From: Polaribacter sp. Z022
GTDB taxonomy: Bacteria > Bacteroidota > Bacteroidia > Flavobacteriales > Flavobacteriaceae
Length of the DNA: 64,000 nt
Assembly (NCBI RefSeq): GCF_023555495.1
Contig: NZ_JALCZO010000001.1
Span: 372,001 to 436,000 of the forward strand
Direction of reading: 5' to 3'
Shown here: positions 41,413 to 50,498 of the stretch, in pieces
Layout of the letters: each line of letters starts with the position of its first letter
Numbering within the stretch: the first letter of the stretch is position 1
Made by a program: the position numbers and the translations under genes
Notes under the pieces: generated by a model
Database searches by the model: none
What the model was told of the DNA's origin: nothing
What the model saw: only the letters and a program-made list of their open reading frames with translations

Positions 41413-43644
41413 TTGAAAAAGTTTCCACACTATAAACAATCCGATAAAAAAGATTGTGGCCCCACATGTTTAAAAATAACTGCCAAACATTTTGGTAAGT
41501 TAATCTCTGTTCAAGTATTAAGAAAATTAACAGAAACTACAAGATCAGGTAGTAGTTTATTAGGTTTAAGTGAAGCTGCAGAAAAAATAGGTTTTAAAAG
41601 TTTAGGAGTAAAAATTTCTTTAGAAAAACTAGAAGAGGCTCCTTTGCCTTGTATTTTACATTGGAATAAGAGGCATTATGTAGTTCTGTATAAAATAAAA
41701 AGCCCATCTTCCGTCTTCCCAAAAGGAAGAAACCAAAAAAAGTATGCGACATTTTTTGTTAGCGACCCTGCACATGGTTTGTTAAAATATACTCAGGAAG
41801 ATTTTATAAAAAATTGGATTGGAAACAATGCAAATGAAACTACAGAAGAAGGCGTTACTTTATTGCTAGAACCTACACCAAAATTTTACGATTCAAAATT
41901 TGATATAGAAGAAAAATCTTTAGGTTTTTCTTTTTTGTTTAAATACCTTTTTCGCTATAAGAAATTGCTGATTCAGTTAGTTATTGGTTTACTTGCAGGA
42001 AGTTTATTACAACTCATTTTTCCATTTTTAACACAAAGTATTGTAGATGTTGGTATTAATAATCAAGATATTCATTTTATATACTTAATTCTTTTTGCGC
42101 AATTGGCTTTATTTTTAGGAAAAACAGCAGTTCAAGTAATTAGAGGTTGGATATTGCTACACTTAAGCGCAAGGATTAATATATCTTTAGTATCAGACTT
42201 TTTTATAAAGCTTATGAGTTTGCCTATTTCGTTTTTTGATACGCGAATGACAGGAGATATTCTACAACGTATTAATGACCATAAAAGAATAGAACGCATT
42301 TTAACAACTTCTTCTTTAAACGTTCTGTTTTCTTTAATGAATCTTATTATTTTTAGTTTAGTACTTGCCTATTATAATTGGCAAATTTTCGGCATTTTTA
42401 TAATAGGTAGTGTTTTTTACTTTTTATGGATCACTATTTTTTTAAAAAAACGAAGAGATTTAGATTACAAAAGGTTCTCTCAAGTAAGTCAAGAACAATC
42501 CAAGGTAATTGAATTGGTTAATGGAATGCAAGAAATTAAATTACACAATGCAGAAAAGCAAAAACGTTGGTCTTGGGAATATTTACAAGCTCGTTTATTT
42601 AAAATTTCTATAGAGGGATTGGCTTTAGATCAATATCAAAACGTAGGTTCTGGTTTTATAAATGAACTTAAAAACATTTTGATTACTGTTCTATCAGCAA
42701 AATTAGTTATTGATGGAGACATTACTTTAGGGATGATGTTAGCTATTACTTATATTGTTGGTCAATTAAATTCTCCCATTGCTCAATTAATAGGTTTTAT
42801 TAGAGAATTACAAGATGCTAAAATCTCCTTAGAGCGCTTATCTGAAATACATGATAAAGAAGATGAAGAACCTGAAAATGAAGAGCATATTTCTGAAATC
42901 CCTAAAAGCTCTAATATCTATTTAAATAAAGTTTCTTTCAGATATATTGGTTCTGATCAATTGGTATTAAAAGAGTTAGATTTAGAAATTCCTGCAAATA
43001 AAATTACTGCGATTGTTGGTGTAAGTGGAAGTGGAAAGACAACATTAATGAAGATGTTATTAAAATTCTATGAGCCTAATTCAGGAGAATTACAATTAGG
43101 GCATCATAATTTAAATTCTATTTCACAAAAAACTTGGAGAGACAACTGTGGTGTTGTAATGCAAGAAGGCTATATTTTTAGTGATACTATTGCTAACAAC
43201 ATAGCCGTTGGCGAAGATTATGTAGATAAACAAAAATTGGCTCATGCAGTAGATGTTGCAAATATTCAAGAATTTATAGAAAACTTACCACTATCTTATA
43301 ATACAAAAATAGGAATGGAAGGTGTTGGTTTAAGTACTGGTCAAAAACAACGTTTATTAATTGCAAGAGCAGTCTATAAAAACCCAAATTACTTATTTTT
43401 TGATGAAGCTACAAGTGCTCTAGATGCCAATAATGAAAAAGTAATTATGGAAAAACTACATACTTTTTTTGAGAATAAAACGGTTTTGGTAGTTGCTCAT
43501 CGATTAAGTACAGTAAAAAATGCAGATCAAATTGTGGTCTTAGATAAAGGTAAAATAGTAGAAGTAGGTAATCATCAATCACTAATTGAGAAAAAAGGAA
43601 ATTATTATCATTTAGTAAAAAATCAATTAGAGTTAGGTAAGTAA
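41413..43644 (+). CDS. C39 peptidase-containing ABC exporter 2
   Basis: 743 residues, started by a TTG at 41413 (reading MKKFPHYKQ, which fits the family start; no closer ATG). C39 domain: DCGPTCL, RHYVVLY, VSDPAHG. An extra 15 residues (SPSSVFPKGRNQKK, about 98-111) lie between the His and Asp strands. Membrane domain about 170-445; ATPase with GVSGSGKTT, LSTGQKQR (Gly to Thr in the signature, seen in this Bacteroidota group) and FFDEATSALD. It differs clearly from exporter 1, so it is not a simple copy. It is 1 base before the HlyD gene. Confidence 0.94.
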   Translation: MKKFPHYKQSDKKDCGPTCLKITAKHFGKLISVQVLRKLTETTRSGSSLLGLSEAAEKIGFKSLGVKISLEKLEEAPLPCILHWNKRHYVVLYKIKSPSSVFPKGRNQKKYATFFVSDPAHGLLKYTQEDFIKNWIGNNANETTEEGVTLLLEPTPKFYDSKFDIEEKSLGFSFLFKYLFRYKKLLIQLVIGLLAGSLLQLIFPFLTQSIVDVGINNQDIHFIYLILFAQLALFLGKTAVQVIRGWILLHLSARINISLVSDFFIKLMSLPISFFDTRMTGDILQRINDHKRIERILTTSSLNVLFSLMNLIIFSLVLAYYNWQIFGIFIIGSVFYFLWITIFLKKRRDLDYKRFSQVSQEQSKVIELVNGMQEIKLHNAEKQKRWSWEYLQARLFKISIEGLALDQYQNVGSGFINELKNILITVLSAKLVIDGDITLGMMLAITYIVGQLNSPIAQLIGFIRELQDAKISLERLSEIHDKEDEEPENEEHISEIPKSSNIYLNKVSFRYIGSDQLVLKELDLEIPANKITAIVGVSGSGKTTLMKMLLKFYEPNSGELQLGHHNLNSISQKTWRDNCGVVMQEGYIFSDTIANNIAVGEDYVDKQKLAHAVDVANIQEFIENLPLSYNTKIGMEGVGLSTGQKQRLLIARAVYKNPNYLFFDEATSALDANNEKVIMEKLHTFFENKTVLVVAHRLSTVKNADQIVVLDKGKIVEVGNHQSLIEKKGNYYHLVKNQLELGK

Positions 43645-43645
43645 A

Positions 43646-44938
43646 ATGTCAAACAAAATAGAAGATATAGAATTAAGAAGTGAAGAGGTTCAAGAAATTC
43701 TTTCAAGAGTTCCTAATTGGATGATTCGTTGGGGTAATACTCTTTTTCTGCTACTTATTGTAATGCTTTTACTTCTATCTTGGTTCGTAAAATACCCAGA
43801 TGTTATTACTTCTGATGCTATAATCACTACAAAAATACCTCCTCAAAAAGAGTTTGCAAGAACTACAGGTAAAATTGATACACTTTTTGTTAAAGATACT
43901 CAAATAGTATTTGATAATCAACCTTTAGCCATTATTGAGAATACTGCTAATTACAAAGATGTTTTCTTTTTAAAATCTATAATAGATACTATTAAAGTTC
44001 AAAAAGAAAACTTTAGTTTTCCAATTAATAAAATACCTATATTATTTTTAGGAGATATTGAATCTAGTTATGATTTATTTGAAAATAATTATATCAATTA
44101 TATTTTAAATAAAGAGCTAGATCCATTTTCTAATGAAGCAATCGCAAATAAAATTACAACTTCAGAATTAAATAGAAGATTGATAAATATGCAATCTCAA
44201 AAAACACTAAATAAGAGAGAATTAGAATTTAACCAAAAAGATTTAGAAAGAAGTAAATCATTATTTGATAAAGGCGTAATTTCTGAAAAGGAATATGAGA
44301 TTAAACAATTAGAATATTTACAAGCAGAGCGTAATTATAAAAATATTACCGTTTCTATTTCTCAAATTAGAGAATCTATTTCTAATAGTAAAAAAACATC
44401 AAAAGGAACAGAAATCTCTCGTATTAGAGAAGAAATGACTTTACTTAAAAATACAATTCAATCTTTTAACCAATTGAAGAAATCAATCAAAGATTGGGAA
44501 ATGCAATATGTATTAAGTTCTAAAATGGATGGTAAAGTTTCTTTTTTAAATTATTGGAGTCAAAATCAAACTGTTTCTCAGGGAGATTTAGTTTTTACAA
44601 TTATTCCAAAAAAAAGTTCTTCTTTTATTGCTAAATTAAAAACTCCTGCTCAAAATTTAGGGAAAGTTAGAATAGGACAAATGGTAAATATTAAACTTCA
44701 AAATTACCCTGATTACGAATTTGGAGTTTTAAAAGGGGAAGTAAGAAATATTTCAGAAATATCAAACAAAGATGGTTTTTATACTATTGATGTTTCTTTA
44801 CCAACTAAATTAATTACTTCTTACAATAAAGAAATAGAGTTTAAGCAAGAAATGAGAGGAACTGCTGAAGTTATAACAGAAGATTTAAGATTAATTCAAC
44901 GTTTCTTTTATCAGTTTAGTAAAATAACAACACGTTAA
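43646..44938 (+). CDS. HlyD-family adaptor protein 2
   Basis: 430 residues. Cytoplasmic start, transmembrane helix at about 31-50 (LFLLLIVMLLLLSWFV), long coiled coil (about 175-290: RSKSLFDKGVISEKEYEIKQ), beta-barrel end. Functions with exporter 2, whose stop codon precedes its start by one base. It is the last gene of the plus-strand bacteriocin operon, followed by a terminator. Confidence 0.93.
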   Translation: MSNKIEDIELRSEEVQEILSRVPNWMIRWGNTLFLLLIVMLLLLSWFVKYPDVITSDAIITTKIPPQKEFARTTGKIDTLFVKDTQIVFDNQPLAIIENTANYKDVFFLKSIIDTIKVQKENFSFPINKIPILFLGDIESSYDLFENNYINYILNKELDPFSNEAIANKITTSELNRRLINMQSQKTLNKRELEFNQKDLERSKSLFDKGVISEKEYEIKQLEYLQAERNYKNITVSISQIRESISNSKKTSKGTEISRIREEMTLLKNTIQSFNQLKKSIKDWEMQYVLSSKMDGKVSFLNYWSQNQTVSQGDLVFTIIPKKSSSFIAKLKTPAQNLGKVRIGQMVNIKLQNYPDYEFGVLKGEVRNISEISNKDGFYTIDVSLPTKLITSYNKEIEFKQEMRGTAEVITEDLRLIQRFFYQFSKITTR

Positions 44939-44967
44939 TTTTTAATTATAATAAGTAACGTGTTGTT
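44926..44967 (+). terminator. Terminator after the HlyD gene
   Basis: A 12-bp stem AACAACACGTTA (44926-44937, including the stop) / TAACGTGTTGTT (44956-44967) with an 18-base loop and following T's. Confidence 0.8.
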
Positions 44968-44979
44968 TTAGAATATTAA

Positions 44980-45315
44980 TTACTTATTCCCCAACATCAA
45001 AAGTTCATTCACAACAACTTCAGTAACATATCTTTTTTCACCTTCTTTGGTTTCATAAGAACGAGAAGTTAGTTTCCCTTCAATGGCAACCTCTTTACCT
45101 TTGGTTAAGTATTTTTCTATGATGTCACAAGTCTTACCCCAGGCAATTAGATTATGCCATTCAACTTTATCAATCTTTTGACCTGATGCATTTGTATAGC
45201 TCTCATTTGTTGCCAATGAAAACTTTGCTAATTTCTTTCCTGATTCTAAGTTTATAATTTCAGGATTGTTTCCTAAATTTCCTATTAATTGTACTTTGTT
45301 TCTAATTGAGTTCAT
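44980..45315 (-). CDS. ssb: Single-stranded DNA-binding protein (accessory copy)
   Basis: 111 residues: MNSIRNKVQLIGNLGNNPEI, KLAKFSLATNESY, EWHNLIAWGK, EVAIEGKLTSRSYE and TEVVVNELLML make a complete OB-fold. It lacks the acidic, Pro-rich tail with the DDxPF end of the housekeeping SSB, and ends right after the fold, as short plasmid/element copies do. It overlaps the HTH reading frame by 14 bases. Its sequence is the closest match to the decayed copy at 26115. Confidence 0.93.
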   Translation of the reverse strand: MNSIRNKVQLIGNLGNNPEIINLESGKKLAKFSLATNESYTNASGQKIDKVEWHNLIAWGKTCDIIEKYLTKGKEVAIEGKLTSRSYETKEGEKRYVTEVVVNELLMLGNK

Positions 45316-45586
45316 AATATTTTGTATTTAATGGTTTGTGAATTCTTGGGTCATAACCCATAAATTCTATGATTTTATGTAAGTTTTTTCCTTTCGGATT
45401 TGATTCGTTGTTTTCCCATTTATAGATGGTGGTTTGGTAAACATCAAGCTCCAATGAGAGTTCAAAAGTTGTATATCCGTTTTCTAATCTATATTGTTTT
45501 AGGTAGTCTCCTAATGTAACTGGATTTATGTTATACCCACTAGGCATGGGCTTTGGAGCAGAAAGTCGAATTTCGCAAATGGTCAA
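45302..45586 (-). CDS. XRE-type HTH protein, probably a gene fragment
   Basis: 94 residues, from a TTG; the usual ATG is missing, so it may be a 5'-truncated gene. It contains PVTLGDYLKQYRLENGYTTFELSLELDVYQTTIYKWE, a DNA-binding helix-turn-helix of the Bacteroidota type normally found with an N-terminal extension, and ends MGYDPRIHKPL. It sits between a truncated and a complete ssb and shares 47 bases with the first in another frame. Confidence 0.55.
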   Translation of the reverse strand: MTICEIRLSAPKPMPSGYNINPVTLGDYLKQYRLENGYTTFELSLELDVYQTTIYKWENNESNPKGKNLHKIIEFMGYDPRIHKPLNTKYYELN

Positions 45587-45755
45587 CGACGTGGTGCCAT
45601 TGTGTGTCTGTTACCTTTTCTCCTTGTGCATTTTTATAACTTTCATTTGTAGCAATAGAAAATTTCGCTAATTTTTTACCACTATCTAAAGTGATAATTT
45701 CTGGGTTGTTTCCTAAATTTCCAATTAACTGTACTTTGTTTCTTAACGTACTCAT
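45540..45755 (-). pseudogene. ssb: 3'-truncated ssb
   Basis: The first 56 codons (MSTLRNKVQLIGNLGNNPEI ... TDTQWHHVV) align with the intact ssb, but after WHHVV the frame runs into unrelated codons and stops. The break point is where the HTH fragment begins, so a recombination event joined the two. Confidence 0.85.
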
Positions 45756-45879
45756 AAGATAAGTTTTAAATTATTATTTTGTTTATGTCAATTCGTTTTG
45801 ACTCTGCAAAGTTGCAACACCAATGCAGTTTTATTCGGTTACAAAGCAATTACTTTCGGTTGTAATTATTTGTAGTCGT

Positions 45880-45908
45880 TTGTAAACGGATATTTTGACT
45901 TATATTTG
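45880..45908 (+). promoter_or_regulatory. Promoter of the acetyltransferase gene
   Basis: TTG at 45880-45882 and TATATTTG at 45901-45908, 18 bases apart, fit the Bacteroidota consensus. The ATG starts 5 bases later, so the mRNA may be leaderless or nearly so. Confidence 0.55.
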
Positions 45909-45912
45909 TTAC

Positions 45913-46467
45913 ATGGAACACCAATTAGAAACTGATAGATTATTTCTAAGAGAAATTAAAAATTCTGACTTAGAAGGAATGTTTGCACTAGATTCTAACA
46001 CAGAAGTGCATAAATATCTTGGCAATAAACCCGTTAAAACATTAATTGAAGCTCAGAAAAATATAGATTTTATTAGACAGCAATATAAAGAAAGAGGTAT
46101 AGGAAGATTTGCAGTTATAGAAAAAAAATCTGGTAATTTTATTGGTTGGTCTGGTTTAAAACTTAATATAGATGAAAAGGAAGCTTTAAATGGTTTTCAA
46201 AATTTTATTGATATTGGCTATCGATTTATACCTAAATATTGGAATAAAGGATATGGTTTAGAGTCTGCAATTGCTTGTTTAGAATTTGGGTTTAATACAA
46301 TGAATTACACAACAATTTATGGTGCTGCAGATGTAAAAAATATTGGTTCTAATAAAATTTTAAAGAAAATAGGATTGCAATTTATAAACGAATTCCCTTA
46401 TAAATTTAAGGAAGAAACAGTAAATGTAAATTGGTATGAACTAAAAAAAGAAAACTATGGAAAATAG
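45913..46467 (+). CDS. GNAT-family N-acetyltransferase (RimJ/RimL type)
   Basis: 184 residues from the ATG at 45913 (MEHQLETDRLFLREI); an in-frame start-like codon six codons earlier lies inside the -7 element and is unlikely. ETDRLFLREIKNSDLEGMF opens the fold; IGYRFIPKYWNKGYGLESAIACLEFGFN is the acetyl-CoA-binding motif A; NIGSNKILKKIGL is motif B. Acetylates an amine, possibly a ribosomal-protein N-terminus or small molecule. Overlaps the next gene by 11 bases. Confidence 0.9.
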   Translation: MEHQLETDRLFLREIKNSDLEGMFALDSNTEVHKYLGNKPVKTLIEAQKNIDFIRQQYKERGIGRFAVIEKKSGNFIGWSGLKLNIDEKEALNGFQNFIDIGYRFIPKYWNKGYGLESAIACLEFGFNTMNYTTIYGAADVKNIGSNKILKKIGLQFINEFPYKFKEETVNVNWYELKKENYGK

Positions 46468-46807
46468 AAAATGTTTAGAGTGTGAAGAAGTTGTAAAAGG
46501 CAGAATAGACAAAAAATTCTGCTCTGATTATTGCAGAAATGCTTACAATAATCGTGTAAACAAAGACAGTAAAAACCTCATCAGAAATATTAACAATCGT
46601 CTTAGAAAAAATTATAAAATTTTATCAGAATTAAACGTTTCTGGTAAAACTAAAGTAACTAGAACTAAATTATATGATAAAGGTTTCGACTTTCAGTTTT
46701 TTACTTCAATTTATAAAACAAAAACTGGAAACACTTATTTTTATATTTACGATGAAGGCTATTTACCTTTAGAAAACGAAACTTTTCTATTGATAAAAAG
46801 GGATTAA
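46457..46807 (+). CDS. Small zinc-ribbon hypothetical protein
   Basis: 116 residues. N-terminal CLECEEVVKGRIDKKFCSDYC gives CxxC...CxxxC, a likely zinc site as in DUF2116-like ribbons, followed by an Asn/Arg helix (RNAYNNRVNKDSKNLIRN) and a beta-rich end. Common in Bacteroidota; function unknown. Confidence 0.8.
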   Translation: MENRKCLECEEVVKGRIDKKFCSDYCRNAYNNRVNKDSKNLIRNINNRLRKNYKILSELNVSGKTKVTRTKLYDKGFDFQFFTSIYKTKTGNTYFYIYDEGYLPLENETFLLIKRD

Positions 46808-46862
46808 TTGTTGTAACAAAACAAGAAAAATTACTTCTAATAATTGTCTAAAATTTTATAAA

Positions 46863-47567
46863 ATGTTCTTACTTTCTAATGATAATTCCTATTTAGTTCC
46901 AATTATATTTATTTCTATTGCTGCAATTATTGGCGTTTTAAGTTACTTTTTTAGTACAAAGCAAAAAATTATTAGAACACTATCTAAATTACCAATTAAA
47001 CAAATAGGTAGTTTAAGAAATAACGAATTAACACGTTTTTCTGGAAAAGCATTACATGTAAAAGAACCATTAATTGCACCTTTTAGTAAAAGAAAATGTG
47101 TGTTTTATGTGATGAAAATTGAGCAGAAAAAAAGTAATGGAAAAAGTAGTTCTTGGAGAACTATAGTTAATGAAGAAAAGATTCAGGAATTCTTTTTAGA
47201 AAAAAATGGAGATTTTGCAATTGTTAGACCAAGCCAAAATCCTAAAAATTATGTCAGTCATTTAGTAATAGACAAAAAAGTAAATTCTGGATCATTTAAT
47301 GACCCTTCACCAAAATTTAAAGAATTATTAAACCATTACAATATAGAAAGTGAAGGCTTTTTTGGATTTAACAAATCTCTAAGATATTCTGAAGGAATAA
47401 TAGAAATTGGCGAACAAATTACTGTTGCTGGTGTTGCAAAATGGAAAAGATTAAAAGAGCCCATTGAAGGCTATTCTTATTCTAAAATAGCAGAATTAGA
47501 AAGTTCTGATAAACAAAAACTAATCATTACAGATTTACCAAATATTAAATCTAAAAAAAGATTCTAA
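46863..47567 (+). CDS. GIDE-domain (E3-ligase-like) membrane protein
   Basis: 234 residues. One transmembrane helix (about 12-30), then a GIDE-like domain (GSLRNNELTRFSGKALHVKEPLIAPFSKRKCVFYVMKIE ... GIIEIGEQITVAGVAKW) as in the MULAN/MAPL family, without a RING. The bacterial version has no known function. Not obviously in an operon. Confidence 0.82.
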   Translation: MFLLSNDNSYLVPIIFISIAAIIGVLSYFFSTKQKIIRTLSKLPIKQIGSLRNNELTRFSGKALHVKEPLIAPFSKRKCVFYVMKIEQKKSNGKSSSWRTIVNEEKIQEFFLEKNGDFAIVRPSQNPKNYVSHLVIDKKVNSGSFNDPSPKFKELLNHYNIESEGFFGFNKSLRYSEGIIEIGEQITVAGVAKWKRLKEPIEGYSYSKIAELESSDKQKLIITDLPNIKSKKRF

Positions 47568-47572
47568 TAAAC

Positions 47573-48037
47573 TTACCAAGTATTCCCTTTTACACTTATT
47601 GCTGCTTTTAAAACGTCTTTCTGACTTAATTGTCCAATCAATTTTCCGTTTTCAACAACAGGAAACCTTCTTCTGTGAGAACTAATAAATTTAAATGCAG
47701 CATCAAAAATGTTCATATTTTTATCAATAGTATCTACATCTGTAACCATGTATTTACCTACTGTATTATTAACATCAGATGGCATATTATAATATTTACT
47801 CTCAGAAATATGTTTAATACAATCTGTTTCAGAGATAATTCCAATTAAATCGTTTTTATCATTTACAACAGGTCCTCCAGAAATTTTATTAGAAATTAAT
47901 TGATTAATTACATAATCTAAAGAATCATCAGCCTTAAAGGTTATCAATTTTTTAGTCATATAATCAGACACTAAAATTTGTGCATCTTCTTTACTTTGAC
48001 TTGTATCTCTTTTTCCTTGAAAGCTTTTAATACCCAT
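47573..48037 (-). CDS. CBS-domain protein
   Basis: 154 residues. Two CBS motifs (about 25-80: VSDYMTKKLITFKADDSLDYVINQL; about 90-150: VGKYMVTDVDTIDKNMNIFDAAFKFI). Adenosine-nucleotide-binding regulatory module; partner unknown. The N-terminus is basic/polar and short. It is convergent with the GIDE gene. Confidence 0.88.
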   Translation of the reverse strand: MGIKSFQGKRDTSQSKEDAQILVSDYMTKKLITFKADDSLDYVINQLISNKISGGPVVNDKNDLIGIISETDCIKHISESKYYNMPSDVNNTVGKYMVTDVDTIDKNMNIFDAAFKFISSHRRRFPVVENGKLIGQLSQKDVLKAAISVKGNTW

Positions 48038-48143
48038 AATAGTTTAGTTTTTAGTTGTTTTAAATTTAACAATTTTTCTGTTTTATCCAACATTAACATC
48101 ATATTTTTTTTATTTACTACATTTATAAAAACTAAAATATCTA

Positions 48144-50441
48144 ATGAAATCCTTTTCTTCTCTTGTTTCTGTACTTATTATTCTTGGTGTAATTTATTGG
48201 AGTTTTTCTGATTTAAAACCTTCTTTTAACGCTAAAAAAATTGAATCTAAATCAGAATTTTCTATTAATAATGCTCTTTTTCACTTAAAGAACATTAGTA
48301 AAAAAACACATTTTACAGGCTCTACAGAACATAAAGAAGTTCAAAATTATATTGTAAACGAACTTCAAAAAATGGGTTTAGAAACAGAAATTCAAACTCA
48401 AACAGCCATTAATAAAAAATGGTTTGCAGCAACAACTACCGAAAATATTTTAGCTAAAATTAAAGGTTCTGAAAAAGGAAAAGCATTAATGTTATTAACT
48501 CATTATGATTCTAATCCTCATTCTTCTTTAGGAGCAAGTGATGCAGGTTCTGGAGTAGTAACTATTTTAGAAGGTGTGCGTGTTTTTTTAGAAAAAAATA
48601 AACAACCAAAAAATGATATTATCATTTTAATTTCTGATGCAGAAGAATTGGGTTTATTAGGTGCACAAGCATTTGTAGAAGAGCATTCTTGGGCAAAAGA
48701 TATTGGTTTGGTTTTAAACTTTGAAGCTCGTGGAAGTGGTGGTCCAAGTTATATGTTAATGGAAACCAATGGAAAAAACAGTAAACTTTTATCAGAGTTT
48801 TTAAAAGCAAAACCAAATTATCCTGCAGCAAATTCTTTAATGTATAGCATTTACAAAAAATTGCCAAATGATACAGATTTAACAGTTTTTAGAGAAAATG
48901 GTAATATTAATGGATTCAATTTTGCTTTTATTGGCGATCATTTCGATTATCATACAGCACAAGATTCTTTTGAAAGATTAGATAGAGAAACACTTGTACA
49001 CCAAGCAGATTATTTTACAACAACTGTAAATTATTTTGCAAATTCTGATTTAACAAATTTAAATTCTGATGAAGATTTTGTGTATGTAAATTTTCCGTTT
49101 GTAAAATTAGCTACTTATCCTTTTTCTTGGGTTTCTATTATGTTTTATGCAACAATTCTTGTCTTTTTTATTCTAATTTTCTTCGGAATTTCTAAAAGAA
49201 AACTTTCTTTACACGGAATTTTAAAAGGATTTGGAGTATTTCTTTTAGCAATTCTTTTATGTGGTGGAATTTCTTTTGGTCTTTGGAAGTTGTTAATTCT
49301 TATTCATCCTCAATATAAAGACATTTTACACGGTTTTACTTATAATGGATATCAATACATAGCTGCATTTGTATTTTTAAACCTATGGATCTTATTTAAG
49401 GTATATAAATACATTTCTAAACACGAAAAAACTACAGACTTATTAATTGGCCCAATTTTAGTTTGGTTAATCATTAACTTCTTTATAGATGTTTATTTAA
49501 AAGGAGCTGGCTTTTTTATAATTCCTGTATTTTCTGCTTTAATAATTTTAGCAATTTCCATTTTTATGGATTTGGAAGAAAAATCGAAACGTATTTTATT
49601 TACCATAATATCCATCCCTACAATCTACATTTTTGCACCATTAATTAAAATGTTTCCTGTAGGTTTAGGGTTAAAAATTTTGTTTGTTAGCGGTGTTTTA
49701 ATTGCATTAGTTTTTGGATTAATGATTTTAACTTTTCATCAGAAAAAAACGTTTTGGATGCAGAAAATGGTATTTATTTTTGCTATAATTTTCTTTGGAA
49801 TTGCTACTTACAATAGTGATTTTTCTGTTGATAAGAAAAAACCAAATAGTCTAGTTTACATTCAAAACTCTGATGATAAAACTGCTTATTTTGGTACTTA
49901 CAACACTACTTTAGATGATTATACTAAACAGATTTTTGACAAAAAAGCAACTAAAGGGAGTATTGCAAATGCAGAAACTAAAAGTAAATACAATACTCGT
50001 TTTAAGTATCATAAAAAAACCGAATTTAAAAATATTAAATCTTCTAATATTATAACAGATTTAGATACCGTTATTGGTAATAAACGCTTTTTAGAATTTA
50101 CAATTATACCAGATAGAAAAGTAAATAAGTTAGAGTTTATCACTAAAAAAGAACTAAAGTTACATCAATTTAAAGTGAACGATGTTTTAGCAAATGAAGG
50201 TAAAAACTATACTGTAAAAAAAGGAACTTTCTTAGTTTATCATCTTGCAAACCAAGACAAAGAGGTTACATTGTCTTTTAGTGTTTTAAAAGATTATGAA
50301 ATTGATTTTATTTTAAATGAAATATCTTATGATTTATTAGAAAACCCAAACTTTTCTATAACACCAAGAACACAAGAAATGATGCCAACTCCTTTTGTTA
50401 CCAATGATGCAATTATTATAACAAAGAAATTAAGTTTATAA
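48144..50441 (+). CDS. M28-family metallopeptidase with membrane domain
   Basis: 765 residues. The N-terminal membrane anchor (about 4-22) and zinc-peptidase domain (about 45-300) with HYDSNPHSSLGASDAGSG (His, Asp), SDAEELGLLGA (Glu-Glu) and ARGSGG. About 310-560 contains eight or so transmembrane helices, and the end (about 570-765) is a periplasmic beta-rich domain. This layout matches ER-aminopeptidase Fxna-like proteins found in Bacteroidota. Likely cleaves exported peptides at the envelope. Confidence 0.9.
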   Translation: MKSFSSLVSVLIILGVIYWSFSDLKPSFNAKKIESKSEFSINNALFHLKNISKKTHFTGSTEHKEVQNYIVNELQKMGLETEIQTQTAINKKWFAATTTENILAKIKGSEKGKALMLLTHYDSNPHSSLGASDAGSGVVTILEGVRVFLEKNKQPKNDIIILISDAEELGLLGAQAFVEEHSWAKDIGLVLNFEARGSGGPSYMLMETNGKNSKLLSEFLKAKPNYPAANSLMYSIYKKLPNDTDLTVFRENGNINGFNFAFIGDHFDYHTAQDSFERLDRETLVHQADYFTTTVNYFANSDLTNLNSDEDFVYVNFPFVKLATYPFSWVSIMFYATILVFFILIFFGISKRKLSLHGILKGFGVFLLAILLCGGISFGLWKLLILIHPQYKDILHGFTYNGYQYIAAFVFLNLWILFKVYKYISKHEKTTDLLIGPILVWLIINFFIDVYLKGAGFFIIPVFSALIILAISIFMDLEEKSKRILFTIISIPTIYIFAPLIKMFPVGLGLKILFVSGVLIALVFGLMILTFHQKKTFWMQKMVFIFAIIFFGIATYNSDFSVDKKKPNSLVYIQNSDDKTAYFGTYNTTLDDYTKQIFDKKATKGSIANAETKSKYNTRFKYHKKTEFKNIKSSNIITDLDTVIGNKRFLEFTIIPDRKVNKLEFITKKELKLHQFKVNDVLANEGKNYTVKKGTFLVYHLANQDKEVTLSFSVLKDYEIDFILNEISYDLLENPNFSITPRTQEMMPTPFVTNDAIIITKKLSL

Positions 50442-50444
50442 CGC

Positions 50445-50477
50445 AAAAAAGCATTCTAAAATTTAGAATGCTTTTTT
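50445..50477. terminator. Bidirectional terminator
   Basis: AAAAAAGCATTCTAA and TTAGAATGCTTTTTT form a 15-bp stem around a short loop between the convergent M28 and pyk genes. Confidence 0.9.
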
Positions 50478-50498
50478 AAAATTATTTTTAAGAAATAA

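Noticed and set aside
45302..45586. Intact XRE regulator
   Set aside because: It lacks a normal start, shares its beginning with the broken ssb in another frame, and lies at a junction; listed with low confidence as a fragment.
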